From Nannocystis pusilla (lineage in GTDB: Bacteria > Myxococcota_A > Polyangia > Nannocystales > Nannocystaceae), in contig NZ_JAPNKE010000002.1 in assembly GCF_026626665.1 (NCBI RefSeq), positions 9,754,001 through 9,818,000 of the forward strand: a DNA stretch of 64,000 bases. The letters run 5' to 3'. Position 1 is the stretch's first letter; each line of letters starts with the position of its first letter. Of the stretch, positions 18,051 to 35,011 are shown one piece after another. Under the pieces are notes generated by a model. It saw only the letters and a list, made by a program, of their open reading frames with translations. It was not told the DNA's origin and made no database searches. Both the position numbers and the translations under genes were made by a program.

Positions 18051-21000
18051 ATGGCCCTCGAACTCAGCCTCGATGATATCCGCCGCGCGTGGGACAGCCG
18101 GGACCCGGAACTGTCCACCTTGATCGTGAGCCTCGCCAACGCGGCCGACCCGCGGCCGGACAAGCCGCCGCGAGAAGGCGCGCTGACCTACGCGACCTTC
18201 ACCCAGCAGCTCACGAGCTGGAAGTTCACGCGCTCCAAGCCGCAGGAGCGGGCCCGCTACCGCATCGACAGCATGCGCGCGCTCGAGGCCAAGGACGCCG
18301 AGACCCCGCTGCCGCCGCGGCTGCGCCTGCACGAGGTGCTGCTCGATCTGTGGCAGCGGTCCGCCGGCGCCTACGAGCGGGCCGCGCTGCTCGACGCGAT
18401 CCAGAAGGTCCCGCTGCGCTGGGGCCCGTGGCGCGGGCTCAAGCAGATCTTCAAGGAGGCCGAGGCCAAGGGCGACGTCGAGATCCTCGGCGCGCTCGCG
18501 GTCCGCTTCGACCACGCGTACGCGACCAAGCAGCGCAAGGTCGGCGAGATCTCGCGACACACGCTCGGCTACCTGGTGCGGCGGGCGTGGCGATACCTGC
18601 GGCGCCTCGGCGAGGCCGCGGCGCCGGCCTACGTCGACGCGGCGGCGGCGGTGCTGCGCCACTACGAGGACAGCACCACGTGGCAGAACACGTGGGTCTA
18701 CAACCACATCCTCCATCACGAGACGAAGAAGTACACGCGCCGCAACTTCAAGCTGTACCGCTCGGGCGCGCTGCAGCTGAACGAGCGGGCCTTCGCCGAG
18801 CTGTGGCGGCGGACCCCGCGGCCGGTGCTGCAGCTGCTCGAGCGGGCGCGCTCGGAGCAGGTGCGCAAGTTCGCGGTGCAGGCGCTGAAGACCGACTTCC
18901 GCGCCAACCTGCGCGAGGTCGAGGCGCCGTGGGCGGCGCGGCTGATCGCGGTCGGCTCGGCGACGGTCGACGAGTTCGTGATCTGGCTGCTCGGCAACGT
19001 GCCGAAGTTCGACCAGGGCAGCTTCCGCGAGCTCGGCCTGCACGAGCCGGTGCTGCAGCTGCTCGACTCGCGCGCCGACGCGGCCCGCGCCTACGCGGCC
19101 AACTACGCCCGCACCCACGCCCGCGACCTGGCGCTCGACCGCCTGATCTTGCTGGCCAACAACAGCAACGCCGAGGTGCGCAAGCTGGTCGCCGACCTGC
19201 TCGGCGACCGTGACCCGCGCAAGGACATCGGCCTCGACGCGTGGGGTCGCCTGCTCGGCACGCAGCACGGCCACGACCTCGCCGTCGCCGCGTTGAGGAA
19301 GCACTTCAGCGCGCGCGAGCTGACGCCGGCGTGGTTCACCGACCGCCTGCTCGACAGCCGGCAGAAGGTGTTCGCGTTCGCCTCCGACCTGCTGACGAAG
19401 GTCCACACCTACAAGTCGCTCGGCGCCGAGTACTTCCGCGACCTGCTCGACGACCCGCGGATCTCCGCCAACGCCACCAACTTCGCTCTGGACGCGCTGT
19501 CGCGCTTCCCCGGCGAGGAGCTCGGCAAGGACTTCCTCGCGCGCATGGTCCTGCACCCGTACGCGCGCCAGACCCTGCTGAAGTGGATCTCCGAGGAGAA
19601 GATCAAGGCCGAGGACATCGACGCCGGCTTCTGGCGCGCCGCCAGCTTCCAGCCGACCTGGGACGAGGACAAGTGGATCGCCGAGCTCATCGCCAGCGGC
19701 CGCCCGTGGGCCCGCGAGCTCAAGTTCGACGAGGGCCTCGCCGCCACCGCGCTCGGCTTCCTCAGCGACGTGCGGCGGTTCCGTCCGAGCCAGCTCGGCT
19801 TCGACTGGCTGATGCAGCTGGCGCTGCGGCCCGAGCCGCAGTACCGGGGCTTCGCCCTCGAATACATGACGAAGGCGCTGGTGCCCGCCGACTTCGCGCC
19901 GAAGCAGGAGGAGGCGCCGAAGGCCGAGGCCAAGGCCGGCAAGGCCAAGGCGATCGACCTCGGCGGCAAGACCTTCCTCTTCACCGGCAAGCTGGCGACG
20001 ATGAAGCGCGACGACGCCGAGGAGAAGGTCACCACGGCCAAGGGCAAGAACGCCGGCAGCGTGACCGCCAAGCTCGACTACCTGGTGATCGGCGACGACG
20101 GCTCGCCGCTGTACGGCCAGGGCCGCAAGGGCAGCAAGCAGGTCGCGGCGGAGAAGCTGGTCGAGAAGGGCGCGCCGATCAAGATCATCTCCGAGACCGC
20201 GTTCTTGCAGATGCTGGCCGGCGAGCAGCGCAACTTCAGCGGCGACTCGGTGCAGGCCGGCTGCGAGCGGCTGTGGGAGATGGCCACCGGCCCCGGCCCG
20301 GCCGACGCACCGCAGGCCGACTTCGCCCGCCAGTACATCCGCCGCCACCACCCCGACATCAGCCTCGCGCTCACCGATCGCCCCGTCGATCCGGGCGCCG
20401 AGATCCCCGCCGAGTTCCTGTCGTGGGCCCGCGTCAAGCCGCTGCTCACCGACAGCCGCGCGCCGGTGCGGCAGTTCGGCCTCGACCTCGCGCGCTGGGA
20501 GCTGGCCCGCTGGTCGCCGCCGCTGTCCGAGCTGCTCGGCGTGGTCGAGTCGGCCTACTCCGAGGTGCGCGAGTTCATCGCCAAGGCGCTCTTCGCCGAG
20601 GACAACGCCGACAACAAGCGCTTCCGCATCGACCCGACCACGCTGACGCCGGCCGCGGTCTACCCGTTCTGCGAGTCGCTGGTCCCCGAGGTGCGGGCGA
20701 TCGGCATGGGCCTGGTGCGGCGTGACGCTCGCCTGGCGATCCCCGAGGAGCTGTTCCGCCTGAGCGAGAGCCCCGACCGCCACGTCGTCGCCTTCGTGGT
20801 GCGGACGATCTGGCACCTCTACCGCGACCGCGGCATCACGGGCGGCTGGAAGCCGGCGCCGCGGCCCGAGCAGAAGGCCGCGCCGGGGCCGAAGCCGAGC
20901 GCCGGCGCGACCGCGAAGAAGGCGGAGATCGAGCCGCCCGAGGGTCCGGGCGCGCCGGCGCGGCCGAGCGGGTTGCCGGCGCCGGGCGAGGCGCTGCGCG

Positions 21001-21331
21001 ACTTCATGCGCCGCCTGCTGTTCACGATCCCGCCGACCAAGCCGAGCGCGGAGGCCAAGCAGGCCGACGCCGAGGACGTGGCGGCGCCGGTCGAACATGC
21101 CCCGAAGGCCAGGAAGCTGCGGCCGCTGCCGGCGCGCAAGGCCAAGCTGGCGCTGGTCGAGGCGATGCGCGACCTGGCCGAGGCCGACGCCGCGTTCGCG
21201 GCGCTGGCCGGGCCGGTGCTGGTCGAATTCATGGGCTCGCGCGGCGCCAGCGAGCGCGCGGCCTGCCTGGTCGCCCTCGCCCGCGTCGGCGCCGCTCACC
21301 CTGACCTCAAGCTCTCGCCGGAGGCCGCCTG

Positions 21332-21332
<1 letters not shown>
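18051..21332 (+). CDS. HEAT/ARM-repeat protein with internal BRCT domain (retron-type operon gene 1)
   Basis: 1093 residues, largely alpha-helical HEAT/ARM-like repeats (about 1-620 and 740-1090), for example NSNAEVRKLVADLLGDRD and RAPVRQFGLDLARWEL. Between them, at about 638-724, lies a BRCT domain: LGGKTFLFTGKLATMKRDDA, then YLVIGDDGSPLYGQGRKGSK and a closing ISETAFLQML, as in NAD-dependent DNA ligase. BRCT domains bind DNA ends or phosphopeptides. ATG 18051 is preferred over ATG 18021 because GGGAG stands 6 nt upstream. Its stop overlaps the next start by 1 nt (TGATG). By position it would correspond to the ARM-type accessory protein of myxobacterial retrons; the BRCT insertion is an addition I do not know from that group. 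Confidence 0.85.
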
Positions 21333-28041
<6,709 letters not shown>

Positions 28042-28045
<4 letters not shown>

Positions 28046-29952
28046 GCGAGGAAACCAAGGAACCCGAGTCGAGCAAGCCCGAGGAGCAGCTCAGCGACCC
28101 GCGGACGCCGGTCCGCCTCGGCTACGCCGGCGCCAGCCAGCTCGAGGCCGGCGAGAGCGCGTCGAAGCTGCAGATCTTCGCCAACACCGAGCGCCCGCCG
28201 GTGCGGGCCGAGGGCGCGCTGAAGCAGCCGCTGCTGGTGCGCGAGGCGTTGTCGGCGCTGTACGAGGTCGTCAGCTCGGACTTCCGTTATGTCCCGAAGG
28301 ACAGGACCGCGTACCTCGCCTACCAGCGGCTGAAGAAGCAGACCGCCGGGCAGAGCGCGTGGCAGGCCCAGCAGGCCTACTTCGACTGGCTGGCGCGAAA
28401 CGACCCGTCGGCGTGGGTGGTGCTCGACCCGGTCGTCACCGTGCACCCCGACAAGCTGCTGTTCGAGGTGTTCTCCAAGGACGAGGGCGCCTACGCGCAG
28501 ATGGCGATCGACTGGTCGGCGATCGAGCGCAGCGGCGAGCTGCAGCACGGCACCACCAACATCGACTTCAGCAAGGCGCTGTTCGACGGGGTGCAGCGGG
28601 TCCGCAGCTACCGCGAGACGAAGCTGACGATCGGCACCGACGCGGTCAGCGTCGCCAGCGACGCGACGCGCCCGCCGGTGATCGAGAAGTCGATCCAGCT
28701 GCCCGACAGCTGGCTGCGCGGGTTCTTGCAGGTGCAAGCGGCGGCGACGCTGCCGACCACGGCGGTGCGCATCGCCGCGATCGACCTCTACAACGTCCTG
28801 CGCCACCTGCGGCTCAACGCCGACAAGAAGCAGGGCGGCCGCGGCGTCCGCGTCGAGCTGGTGCCCGGCGAGCCGCCGCGGCTGGTGCTCGAGCCGTGGG
28901 AGCTGGTGCTCGCCACCAGCGCCGGGCCGTTCACCGGCCGCCAGCCGGCGCTGGTGCGGATCTGGGGCCGCCGGCGCCTCGGCCTGCTGCGCCGCCTGCT
29001 GCCGTTCGTCGAGACCGTCGACATCCACCTGCTCGGCTCGGGCCTGCCCAGCTTCTACGTGCTGCGCGCCGGCCCGGTCACCTTCACCCTCGGCCTGTCG
29101 GGCTTCACCTCGGCCAACTGGTCGCAGGCCGTCGGCTTCGACCAGCTGCTGCCGCGCGACCGCAACGAAGAGTCGGCCGCGGTGCTTTCGGCGGTGCTGA
29201 AGAAGCTCGGCGAGGTGTGGGTCGCGTCCGCGGACGAGCTGGCGAAGGCGACCAAGAAGCCGATCGCCGACGTGCGCGCGGCGCTGCAGAAGGCCTGCCA
29301 GCACGGCCAGGTGATGTACGACCTGTCCGAGGACCGCTACCGCTACCGCCCGCTGCTCGGCGGCGCGATCGACCTCGGCCGCCTGGTCTACCGCAACCCG
29401 CGCGAGAAGGTGGCGCACGACCTCGTGGCCAAGGGCGCGGTCAAGATCGCCAGCGAGAACCGGATCTACGGCGTCGGCCTCGAGCTGACCGGCAAGGTCA
29501 CCGTGACCGCCGACCGCCGCGACTACCGGCCGCAGCTGACGCTCGACGACGACGGCCGCGTGCGCGGGGCCGAGTGCACCTGCGCGTTCTACCGCAAGCA
29601 CAAGCTGAAGGAGGGCCCGTGCGCCCACCTGATCGCGCTGCGGATCGCCCAGGCGCAGGAGGAGGAGCGCCGCCGCCAGGCCCGCGGCTCGGAGCGCGGG
29701 ACGATCACGCTCGAGACGCGGACCTACGCGCGCCGCCTGCCGCCGGCGCCGGGGGCGACGGGCGAGTCGGAGGAGATCGTGCAGCTCTCGCTCGACCGCC
29801 AGCGCCTGCGGATCCGCTGGGGCCCGCGCGGCGCGGCCAAGCTGCGGGTGCAGAGCTTCGTGTTCGGCTCGGTCGCCGAGGCGCGAGCGGCCTTCTTCGA
29901 GCGCGTCGACGACCTCGAGGCGCGCGGGTTTCTCGACGGGAGCGCGGGGTAG
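28042..29952 (+). CDS. Winged-helix SWIM zinc-finger protein (retron-type operon gene 3)
   Basis: 636 residues. A winged-helix-like domain at about 374-435 (VLSAVLKKLGEVWVASADEL, then IADVRAALQKACQHGQVMYD and YRYRPLL) precedes a SWIM zinc finger with ligands C512, C514, C527 and H529 (CTC...PCAH). The N-terminal roughly 350 residues are a conserved-looking mixed domain not recognised by name. Winged-helix plus SWIM is the accessory protein I recall for the myxobacterial retron group that also carries an ARM-repeat protein. SWIM fingers bind nucleic acid or protein. GTG 28042 overlaps the upstream stop (GTGA); the RT gene starts 6 bp after the stop. A dispersed hairpin lies at 28290. Confidence 0.87.
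28290..28303. repeat. Dispersed hairpin repeat, in coding sequence
   Basis: TGTCC-CGAA-GGACA, perfect 5-bp stem, 4-nt loop, inside the SWIM gene. Confidence 0.6.
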
Positions 29953-29958
29953 ACCATC

Positions 29959-31260
29959 ATGGCGAATACCAACCGCATTGATTACAGCCGCATGCTCGAG
30001 ACCTGGCGGGCCGTCGAGTCCGCCGGCGGCCGCGACAAGTACATCGAGGCTCAGCTCAAGGAGAAGGGCTATCTGGTCGAGCGCAAGCCGACCGACAGCA
30101 TGAGCAAGGCCGAGCTCGAGCGCTACAAGAAGTCGCTGAAGGAGGAGGCGGCCGAGAAGCGCCGCCTGGCCAAGGAGGCGTGGCTCGCCTACAAGGCCTC
30201 GCACCTGGTCCACCTCGGCGAGGGCGTGTTCTGGAACGACCAGCTCGACCACGACAAGTGGGACCTGCCCGGCGCCGAGGAGCGCCAGGCGGAGAACGAG
30301 CTGCCGAAGCTCGACAAGCCGAAGGAGCTGGCCGAGGCGCTCGGCGTCAGCATCGCCGAGCTGCGCCGCCTGGCGTACCACCGCGACGCGGCGACGAAGC
30401 TCAACTACTACCGCTTCGAGATCCCCAAGCGCGACGGCAGCAAGCGCGCGATCTGGGCGCCGCACCGCAAGCTCAAGGCGGCGCAGCGGTGGATCTTGCG
30501 CGAGGTGGTGGAGCGCCTGCCGGTCCACGGCGCGGCCCACGGGTTCCTCCACGGCCGCTCGACCGCCACCAACGCGGCGGTCCACCGCGACTCGCAGATC
30601 CTGCTGAAGGTCGACCTCAAGGACTTCTTCCCCACGGTGACGCTGCCGCGGGTCAAGGGCGTGTTCCGCAAGGCCGGCTACCGCGAGCAGATCGCGACCC
30701 TGCTGGCGCTGCTGTGCACCGAGGCGCCGCGCCACGTCGCCGACGTCGAGGGCACGACCTACTACCTGTCCCTCGGGCCACGTTGCCTGCCGCAGGGCGC
30801 GCCCACGAGCCCGGCGATCACCAACACGTTGTGCCTGCGCCTCGACCGGCGCCTGCAAGGCCTGGCGAAGAAGCTCGGCTGGCGCTACACGCGTTACGCC
30901 GACGACCTGACGTTCAGCCTGCCCAACGAGCACAAGGGCAAGCCGCGCGTCGGCGGCCTGCTCGGCGGGATCTCCATCATCGCCGCCGCCGAAGGCTTCA
31001 CCGTCCACCCCGACAAGACCCGCGTGCACCGCTCCGGCGGTCGCCAGCAGGTCACCGGCCTGGTCGTGAACGGCAAGCAGGGCCCCCGCGTGACCCGCGA
31101 GTTCAAGCGCGAGGTCCGGGCCGCCGTCCACAACCTGGCCCACGGCAAGCCGCTCAAGGACGGCGAGACCCTGTCGAGCCTGGCCGGCCGGATCGCCTAC
31201 ATCTACATGACGGACAAGAAGCTCGGCAAGCAGCTGCTCGCCGCGCTCGACCGCGTGTGA
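29959..31260 (+). CDS. Retron-type reverse transcriptase (operon gene 4)
   Basis: 433-residue RNA-directed DNA polymerase. An N-terminal helical extension of about 130 residues (long N-terminal extensions are known in myxobacterial retron RTs) precedes the RT domain: KVDLKDFFP (motif A Asp), LPQGAPTSPAITN and YADD at 313-316. Two features mark retron RTs specifically: NAAVH at 205-209 (the NAxxH motif just before motif A) and VTG at 365-367 (the msr-recognition region). No maturase, endonuclease or CRISPR-Cas1 domain is present. Start ATG 29959 is 6 bp after the SWIM gene. Retron RTs copy part of an adjacent msr-msd RNA into msDNA and act with partner proteins in phage defence. Here the RT is last in the operon, so the RNA must lie elsewhere than directly upstream. 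Confidence 0.92.
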   Translation: MANTNRIDYSRMLETWRAVESAGGRDKYIEAQLKEKGYLVERKPTDSMSKAELERYKKSLKEEAAEKRRLAKEAWLAYKASHLVHLGEGVFWNDQLDHDKWDLPGAEERQAENELPKLDKPKELAEALGVSIAELRRLAYHRDAATKLNYYRFEIPKRDGSKRAIWAPHRKLKAAQRWILREVVERLPVHGAAHGFLHGRSTATNAAVHRDSQILLKVDLKDFFPTVTLPRVKGVFRKAGYREQIATLLALLCTEAPRHVADVEGTTYYLSLGPRCLPQGAPTSPAITNTLCLRLDRRLQGLAKKLGWRYTRYADDLTFSLPNEHKGKPRVGGLLGGISIIAAAEGFTVHPDKTRVHRSGGRQQVTGLVVNGKQGPRVTREFKREVRAAVHNLAHGKPLKDGETLSSLAGRIAYIYMTDKKLGKQLLAALDRV

Positions 31261-31307
31261 AAGGCGAGGCTCGCCGCGCTCGCGCGCGCCGGGCCAGGTC
31301 TCGACCT

Positions 31308-31338
31308 CCGCCGCCTCGGCTCGCTGCCCAGGCGGCGG
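31308..31338 (+). terminator. Hairpin after the RT operon (possible terminator or msd stem)
   Basis: CCGCCGCCT (31308-31316) pairs perfectly with AGGCGGCGG (31330-31338) around a 13-nt loop, 47 bp after the RT stop codon. Flanking TCGA and GGCC segments can extend pairing discontinuously. No T-tract follows, so termination is only inferred from position. Confidence 0.4.
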
Positions 31339-31401
31339 TCGACGTCGCGGGCCAGGACTCCGCCGGCGACGCTTGCGAGGTCGCCCGGGGTACGAGTTTG
31401 A

Positions 31402-31423
31402 GACATGTCCTCGGGGACATGTC
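31402..31423. repeat. Dispersed hairpin repeat, long perfect copy
   Basis: GACATGTCC-TCGG-GGACATGTC: perfect 9-bp stem with a 4-nt loop; one of the best copies in the window. Confidence 0.85.
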
Positions 31424-31450
31424 GATGCTTGCGGTGGAGCGAATCACGGT

Positions 31451-31466
31451 CTGTCCTTCGGGGCAG
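31451..31466. repeat. Dispersed hairpin repeat with TTCG loop
   Basis: CTGTCC-TTCG-GGGCAG with one G.T pair. A TTCG (UUCG in RNA) loop closed by C-G is exceptionally stable. Confidence 0.6.
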
Positions 31467-31521
31467 GTCGAGCAGGCCGCCTGTCGGCCCGCGAGCGCCT
31501 CGGCCCGGAGCCCGGCGGTTC

Positions 31522-31673
31522 GGAGCGGGCGTTCGCGGCGCGCCGGTCTGTCCTTCGGGTCATGCCGAGTGGAGCGCCTGCACGCCCTCGATCGTGCGAC
31601 TCGGGCGCGGACGTCGACGCGGAGCGGGCGTTCGCGGAGCGGAGCTCGCCTGTCCTTCGGGTCAGGCCGAGTG
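31522..31673. repeat. Direct repeat pair carrying the hairpin
   Basis: GGAGCGGGCGTTCGCGG starts copy 1 (31522-31572) and copy 2 (31621-31673). Each ends with CTGTCCTTCGGGTCA, then GCCGAGTGG. Copy 2 contains the stop codon of the minus-strand kinase gene (31662-31664). Confidence 0.7.
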
Positions 31674-34600
31674 GGCCGCCCGCCAGCCCTCGATCGTGCC
31701 GACCTCGGGCGCGAACGCCTCGGCCCGGACCTTGTAGATGGCGAGCGCCTTGTCGGCCAGCTCGCGCGCCTCGGGGGTCGCGGCCGGGTCGGCGGCCAGC
31801 GCCTTCGCCAGGCTGAATTGCGTCGTGGCGAGGTCGGGGTGATCGGCGTCGAAGCCGGCGAGCGCGAGCGCGGCGGCGCGGCGCAGGTGCGCGACGGCCT
31901 CGTCGCGGCGGCCCTGGGCCAGCGCCGCCTCGCCGAGCAGCCGCAGCGTCGCCACGATCTCCGGGCTCGACCCGCCCTGCACGCGCTCGTACAGCGCGAG
32001 CGCCTGCTGCAGCGGCTCGCTCGCCTCGCCGGGGGCGCCGAGGCGCAGCTTGGCGTCGCCCGTCAGCCGCGCCGCGTCGCCGCAGAGCACCGCCAGATCG
32101 GGCGTCGTGTCCGTGCACCTGGCGGTGATGCGGTCGAGCTGGGCCAGCGCCGCCAGCGGGCGGTCGGCGTGCAGCAGCCACATCTCGCCGAAGCGCACGC
32201 GGGCGACGAGGGTCTCCGGATGATCGGCGCCGAAGCGGCGCTCGAGGCGATCGACGATGCCGTCGTAGATCGCCTGCGCGCCGGTGACGTCGCCGCGGGC
32301 CGCCGCGACGTCGCCGAGGCCGTACAGCGCCTCGCGCTCGCCGTCGTTGTCGGCGTCGATCGCGGTGAACGCCGCTCGCGCCGCCTCGAACTCCGCCGCG
32401 GCCTGGGCCAGCTCGCGGCGGTGCAGCGCGACCAGCCCGAGCCGCGACCGGGCCCACGCGTACACCGGCAAGCCGGTGGCCTGCGCCCCTTGCAGCGCGT
32501 CGACGGTGGTCCGCAACAGGGGGACGCCGGCGGTCAGACGGTTCTGCCAGATCAGCGCCGTGCCGAGGTTGAGGCGCATGTGATGCACGTTCGGGTGGTC
32601 GCGCCCGAGCAATCGCTCGCCGAGCTCCAGCGCGCCCGCGTAGTGCCGCGCCGCCCCGGCCTGGTTGCCGAGGTACGTCTCGAGGTAGCCGAGGTTGTTG
32701 TAGGTGTACGCGCTCAGGACGGTGTCGCGCCGGCCCGCCTCGGTGCGCGCGGCGACGGCGGCCAGCATGTGCTCGCGCGCGCCGACGTAGTCGCCGGCCA
32801 TCATGTACACGCTGCCGAGGTTGTTCTCGAACTCGGCCGTCAGCTCGACGTCGCCCTGGACGCGGACGTGCAGCGCCTGCGCGAGCTCGAGGTCCCGCAG
32901 CGCCTCGGCCGGCTGGTTCATGCGGGCCGCTCGCACGAACATCCGCTTCGACGCCGCCTGCGCGGCGGTGCGGGCGTCGTCGGCCGCGAGCGCCGTCCAC
33001 AGCGCCTGGCCGAAGGCCGCGTCGGCGGCCGGGTAGTCGCCGGCCTCCATCTGCAAGCTGCCCTGGCGCAGCGCCAGCTCGCCGCGCAGCGGCGGGTAGT
33101 CGATCGCCGCGACCTCGTCGCCGGCCGCGGCGAGCGTGGCCAGCCCGGCGTGGAAGCGGCCCGCGTTCTCCTGCACGGCCGCCCGCGCCAGCGTCTCGCG
33201 CACCGCCTGGACCCGCAGGCGCGCGCGCGGATCGTCGGGCGCCGCGACCTCGGCGGTGAGCGCCGCGACGTCGCCGCAGCGCTCGATCGTCGGCAGGGTC
33301 GACAGCGCTTGCATCGCCCGCTCCATCACCGCCGCGTCGGCCGACGCCAGCGTGTCGACCAGGCCGGCGAACGCGGCGCGGCGCTGGTCGAGGCAGGCGG
33401 TGCGCAGGTCGAACAGGTGGTCCGACTGGTGGCCCGACGCGTGGGTCGTACACGCCTCGCCGCGCATCGCGGACCACGCGCCCGCGTAGGCCTCGAGCTG
33501 CGGCTGTACTTTGGACCAGGTGTCGGCCGCGTACGGGACGCCGGTCGCCGACATGGCCGAACGGACAGCTTCGCTGCGCTCGCCGTTCCACACCGCGGCG
33601 AGCTCGTCGGCCGCGCCGGTGCAGATCGGCGCGGCGGCGGCCGGCTGCTGCAGCGCCGCCGCGCCGAAGCCGGCGACGCCGACGAACCCGGCGAACGCCG
33701 TCGACGCGAACAGGCGCCGGCGCCGGCCCTCGGGTTCGCGCTCGAGCTCGGCCAGCAGCTCGGTCATCGACGCGAAGCGGCGGTCGACCGCGACCGACAG
33801 CCCGCGCTGCAGGGCCTTGAAGATCCGCGTCGGCACCCGCGAGCCCGCAGGCGGCGGCGCCACGCGGCCGAGGATCGCGTCGCCGATCAGGCTCGCCAGC
33901 GAGTCGGTCGAGAACGGGTGGCGCTTGTACACGCCCTCGTACAGCGAGATGCAGAACGCGAACTGGTCGCTGGCGGCGCTGGCCGGGCGGCCCTCGTGCT
34001 GCTCCGGGGCCATGTACGCCGGCGTCCCCATGATCGCGCCGGTCTGCGTCAGCGGCACCATCAGCGCGTGGCCGGCCGACTCGCCGCTCTTCGCGGTGAT
34101 CGCCAGGTCGTCGCTGCCGGCGTGCTCCACGGCGCGGGCGAGGCCGAAGTCGAGGACCTTGACCGCGCCGTCGTCGCCGACGAGCACGTTGTGCGGCTTG
34201 AAGTCGCGGTGGATGATGCCGGCCGCGTGGGCCGCCTGCAGGCCGCGGCCCGCCTGCACGAACACCGCCAGCACCTCGCGCCACGAGCGGTCGCGCCGGC
34301 GCATCCACGCGTCGAGGCTCATGCCGCGGACGAACTCCATCGCCACGAACACCTGGTCCTCGAAGTCGCCGACCTCGTGGACCGTGACGATGTTGGGGTG
34401 CGACAGGCGGGCCATCGCCTGCGCCTCGCGCATGAGCCGTTGGCGGCCGGAGTCGTCGCTGCGGGTGGCCTCGCCGCGCAGGACCTTGACCGCGACCTTG
34501 CGCTCGAGCTTGTCGTCGTAGGCGGTGTAGACCACGCCCATGCCGCCCTCGCCGAGGCGGTCGAGCACGGTGAAGCGGCCGATCTTGATCGGCGTGCTGC

Positions 34601-34922
34601 GGCCGCGGAACAGCTTGCCCTTGATCAGGGCCTTCATCCGCAGCTCGTCGCCGCTGTCGGCCATCAGCCGCGGCATCGGCTTGTCGCCGAGCGGCGCGTC
34701 CGAGCGGTGCGTCTCGTGCAGGCCGATGTCGCCTTGCGGCGGGCTCGAATCGGCGACCTCGTCGCCCGCGGTCGACTCGCCGATGCGGGTCTCCTCGAAC
34801 GCGATCCTCGCCCGCGAGCGCATCGGCGGGGCGGACAGGTGCCCGTCCGCCGAGATGGCCGTCTGCTCGAGGCTGATGTCCTTGTCGGCGGTCAAGATGG
34901 GGACACGGCGGAGAGGGACCAT
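31662..34922 (-). CDS. Ser/Thr protein kinase with C-terminal TPR array
   Basis: 1086 residues. A roughly 110-residue N-terminal extension is followed by a complete kinase domain (GEGGMGVVY, VAVK, HRDFKPHN, LDFGLAR, GTPAYMAPEQ), a weak TM/hydrophobic segment (STAFAGFVGVAGFGAAAL) and a long TPR-type helical region. The latter includes GERLLGRDHPNVHHMRLNLG and FGADHPETLVARVRFG, the kinesin-light-chain-like TPR variety. This plan is typical of myxobacterial eukaryote-like kinases. It lies 89 bp downstream of an ECF sigma gene on the same strand, suggesting a phosphorylation-linked sigma module. Its last codons lie in a repeat carrying the dispersed hairpin. Confidence 0.9.
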   Translation of the reverse strand: MVPLRRVPILTADKDISLEQTAISADGHLSAPPMRSRARIAFEETRIGESTAGDEVADSSPPQGDIGLHETHRSDAPLGDKPMPRLMADSGDELRMKALIKGKLFRGRSTPIKIGRFTVLDRLGEGGMGVVYTAYDDKLERKVAVKVLRGEATRSDDSGRQRLMREAQAMARLSHPNIVTVHEVGDFEDQVFVAMEFVRGMSLDAWMRRRDRSWREVLAVFVQAGRGLQAAHAAGIIHRDFKPHNVLVGDDGAVKVLDFGLARAVEHAGSDDLAITAKSGESAGHALMVPLTQTGAIMGTPAYMAPEQHEGRPASAASDQFAFCISLYEGVYKRHPFSTDSLASLIGDAILGRVAPPPAGSRVPTRIFKALQRGLSVAVDRRFASMTELLAELEREPEGRRRRLFASTAFAGFVGVAGFGAAALQQPAAAAPICTGAADELAAVWNGERSEAVRSAMSATGVPYAADTWSKVQPQLEAYAGAWSAMRGEACTTHASGHQSDHLFDLRTACLDQRRAAFAGLVDTLASADAAVMERAMQALSTLPTIERCGDVAALTAEVAAPDDPRARLRVQAVRETLARAAVQENAGRFHAGLATLAAAGDEVAAIDYPPLRGELALRQGSLQMEAGDYPAADAAFGQALWTALAADDARTAAQAASKRMFVRAARMNQPAEALRDLELAQALHVRVQGDVELTAEFENNLGSVYMMAGDYVGAREHMLAAVAARTEAGRRDTVLSAYTYNNLGYLETYLGNQAGAARHYAGALELGERLLGRDHPNVHHMRLNLGTALIWQNRLTAGVPLLRTTVDALQGAQATGLPVYAWARSRLGLVALHRRELAQAAAEFEAARAAFTAIDADNDGEREALYGLGDVAAARGDVTGAQAIYDGIVDRLERRFGADHPETLVARVRFGEMWLLHADRPLAALAQLDRITARCTDTTPDLAVLCGDAARLTGDAKLRLGAPGEASEPLQQALALYERVQGGSSPEIVATLRLLGEAALAQGRRDEAVAHLRRAAALALAGFDADHPDLATTQFSLAKALAADPAATPEARELADKALAIYKVRAEAFAPEVGTIEGWRAAHSA

Positions 34923-35011
34923 CTCCCCGTTTCAGTGACGCCCGGGCCTCCGGCAATTGCGCCGAAGTGCGAGCGCGATCGGCGCGACGGGCGCGACCCC
35001 GATGATAACCC

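Larger units (their letters stand above)
31261..31661. other. Intergenic region between RT gene and kinase gene: hairpins and direct repeats
   Basis: 401 bp between convergent genes. It contains a strong hairpin at 31308-31338, a perfect long dispersed hairpin at 31402-31423, a further copy at 31451-31466, and a roughly 50-bp direct repeat at 31522 and 31621. No gene was recognised. It is a second candidate location for retron RNA or for termination of the operon. Confidence 0.6.

Noticed and set aside
29959..31260. Group II intron or diversity-generating retroelement RT
   Set aside because: No maturase or endonuclease domain, no intron-like RNA noticed and no template/variable repeat pair; the NAxxH and VTG motifs point to a retron RT.
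34832..34853. GGCGGAC-AGGTGCCC-GTCCGCC hairpin as a member of the dispersed family
   Set aside because: The stem sequence differs from the family consensus and lies in GC-rich coding sequence; treated as a chance inverted repeat.
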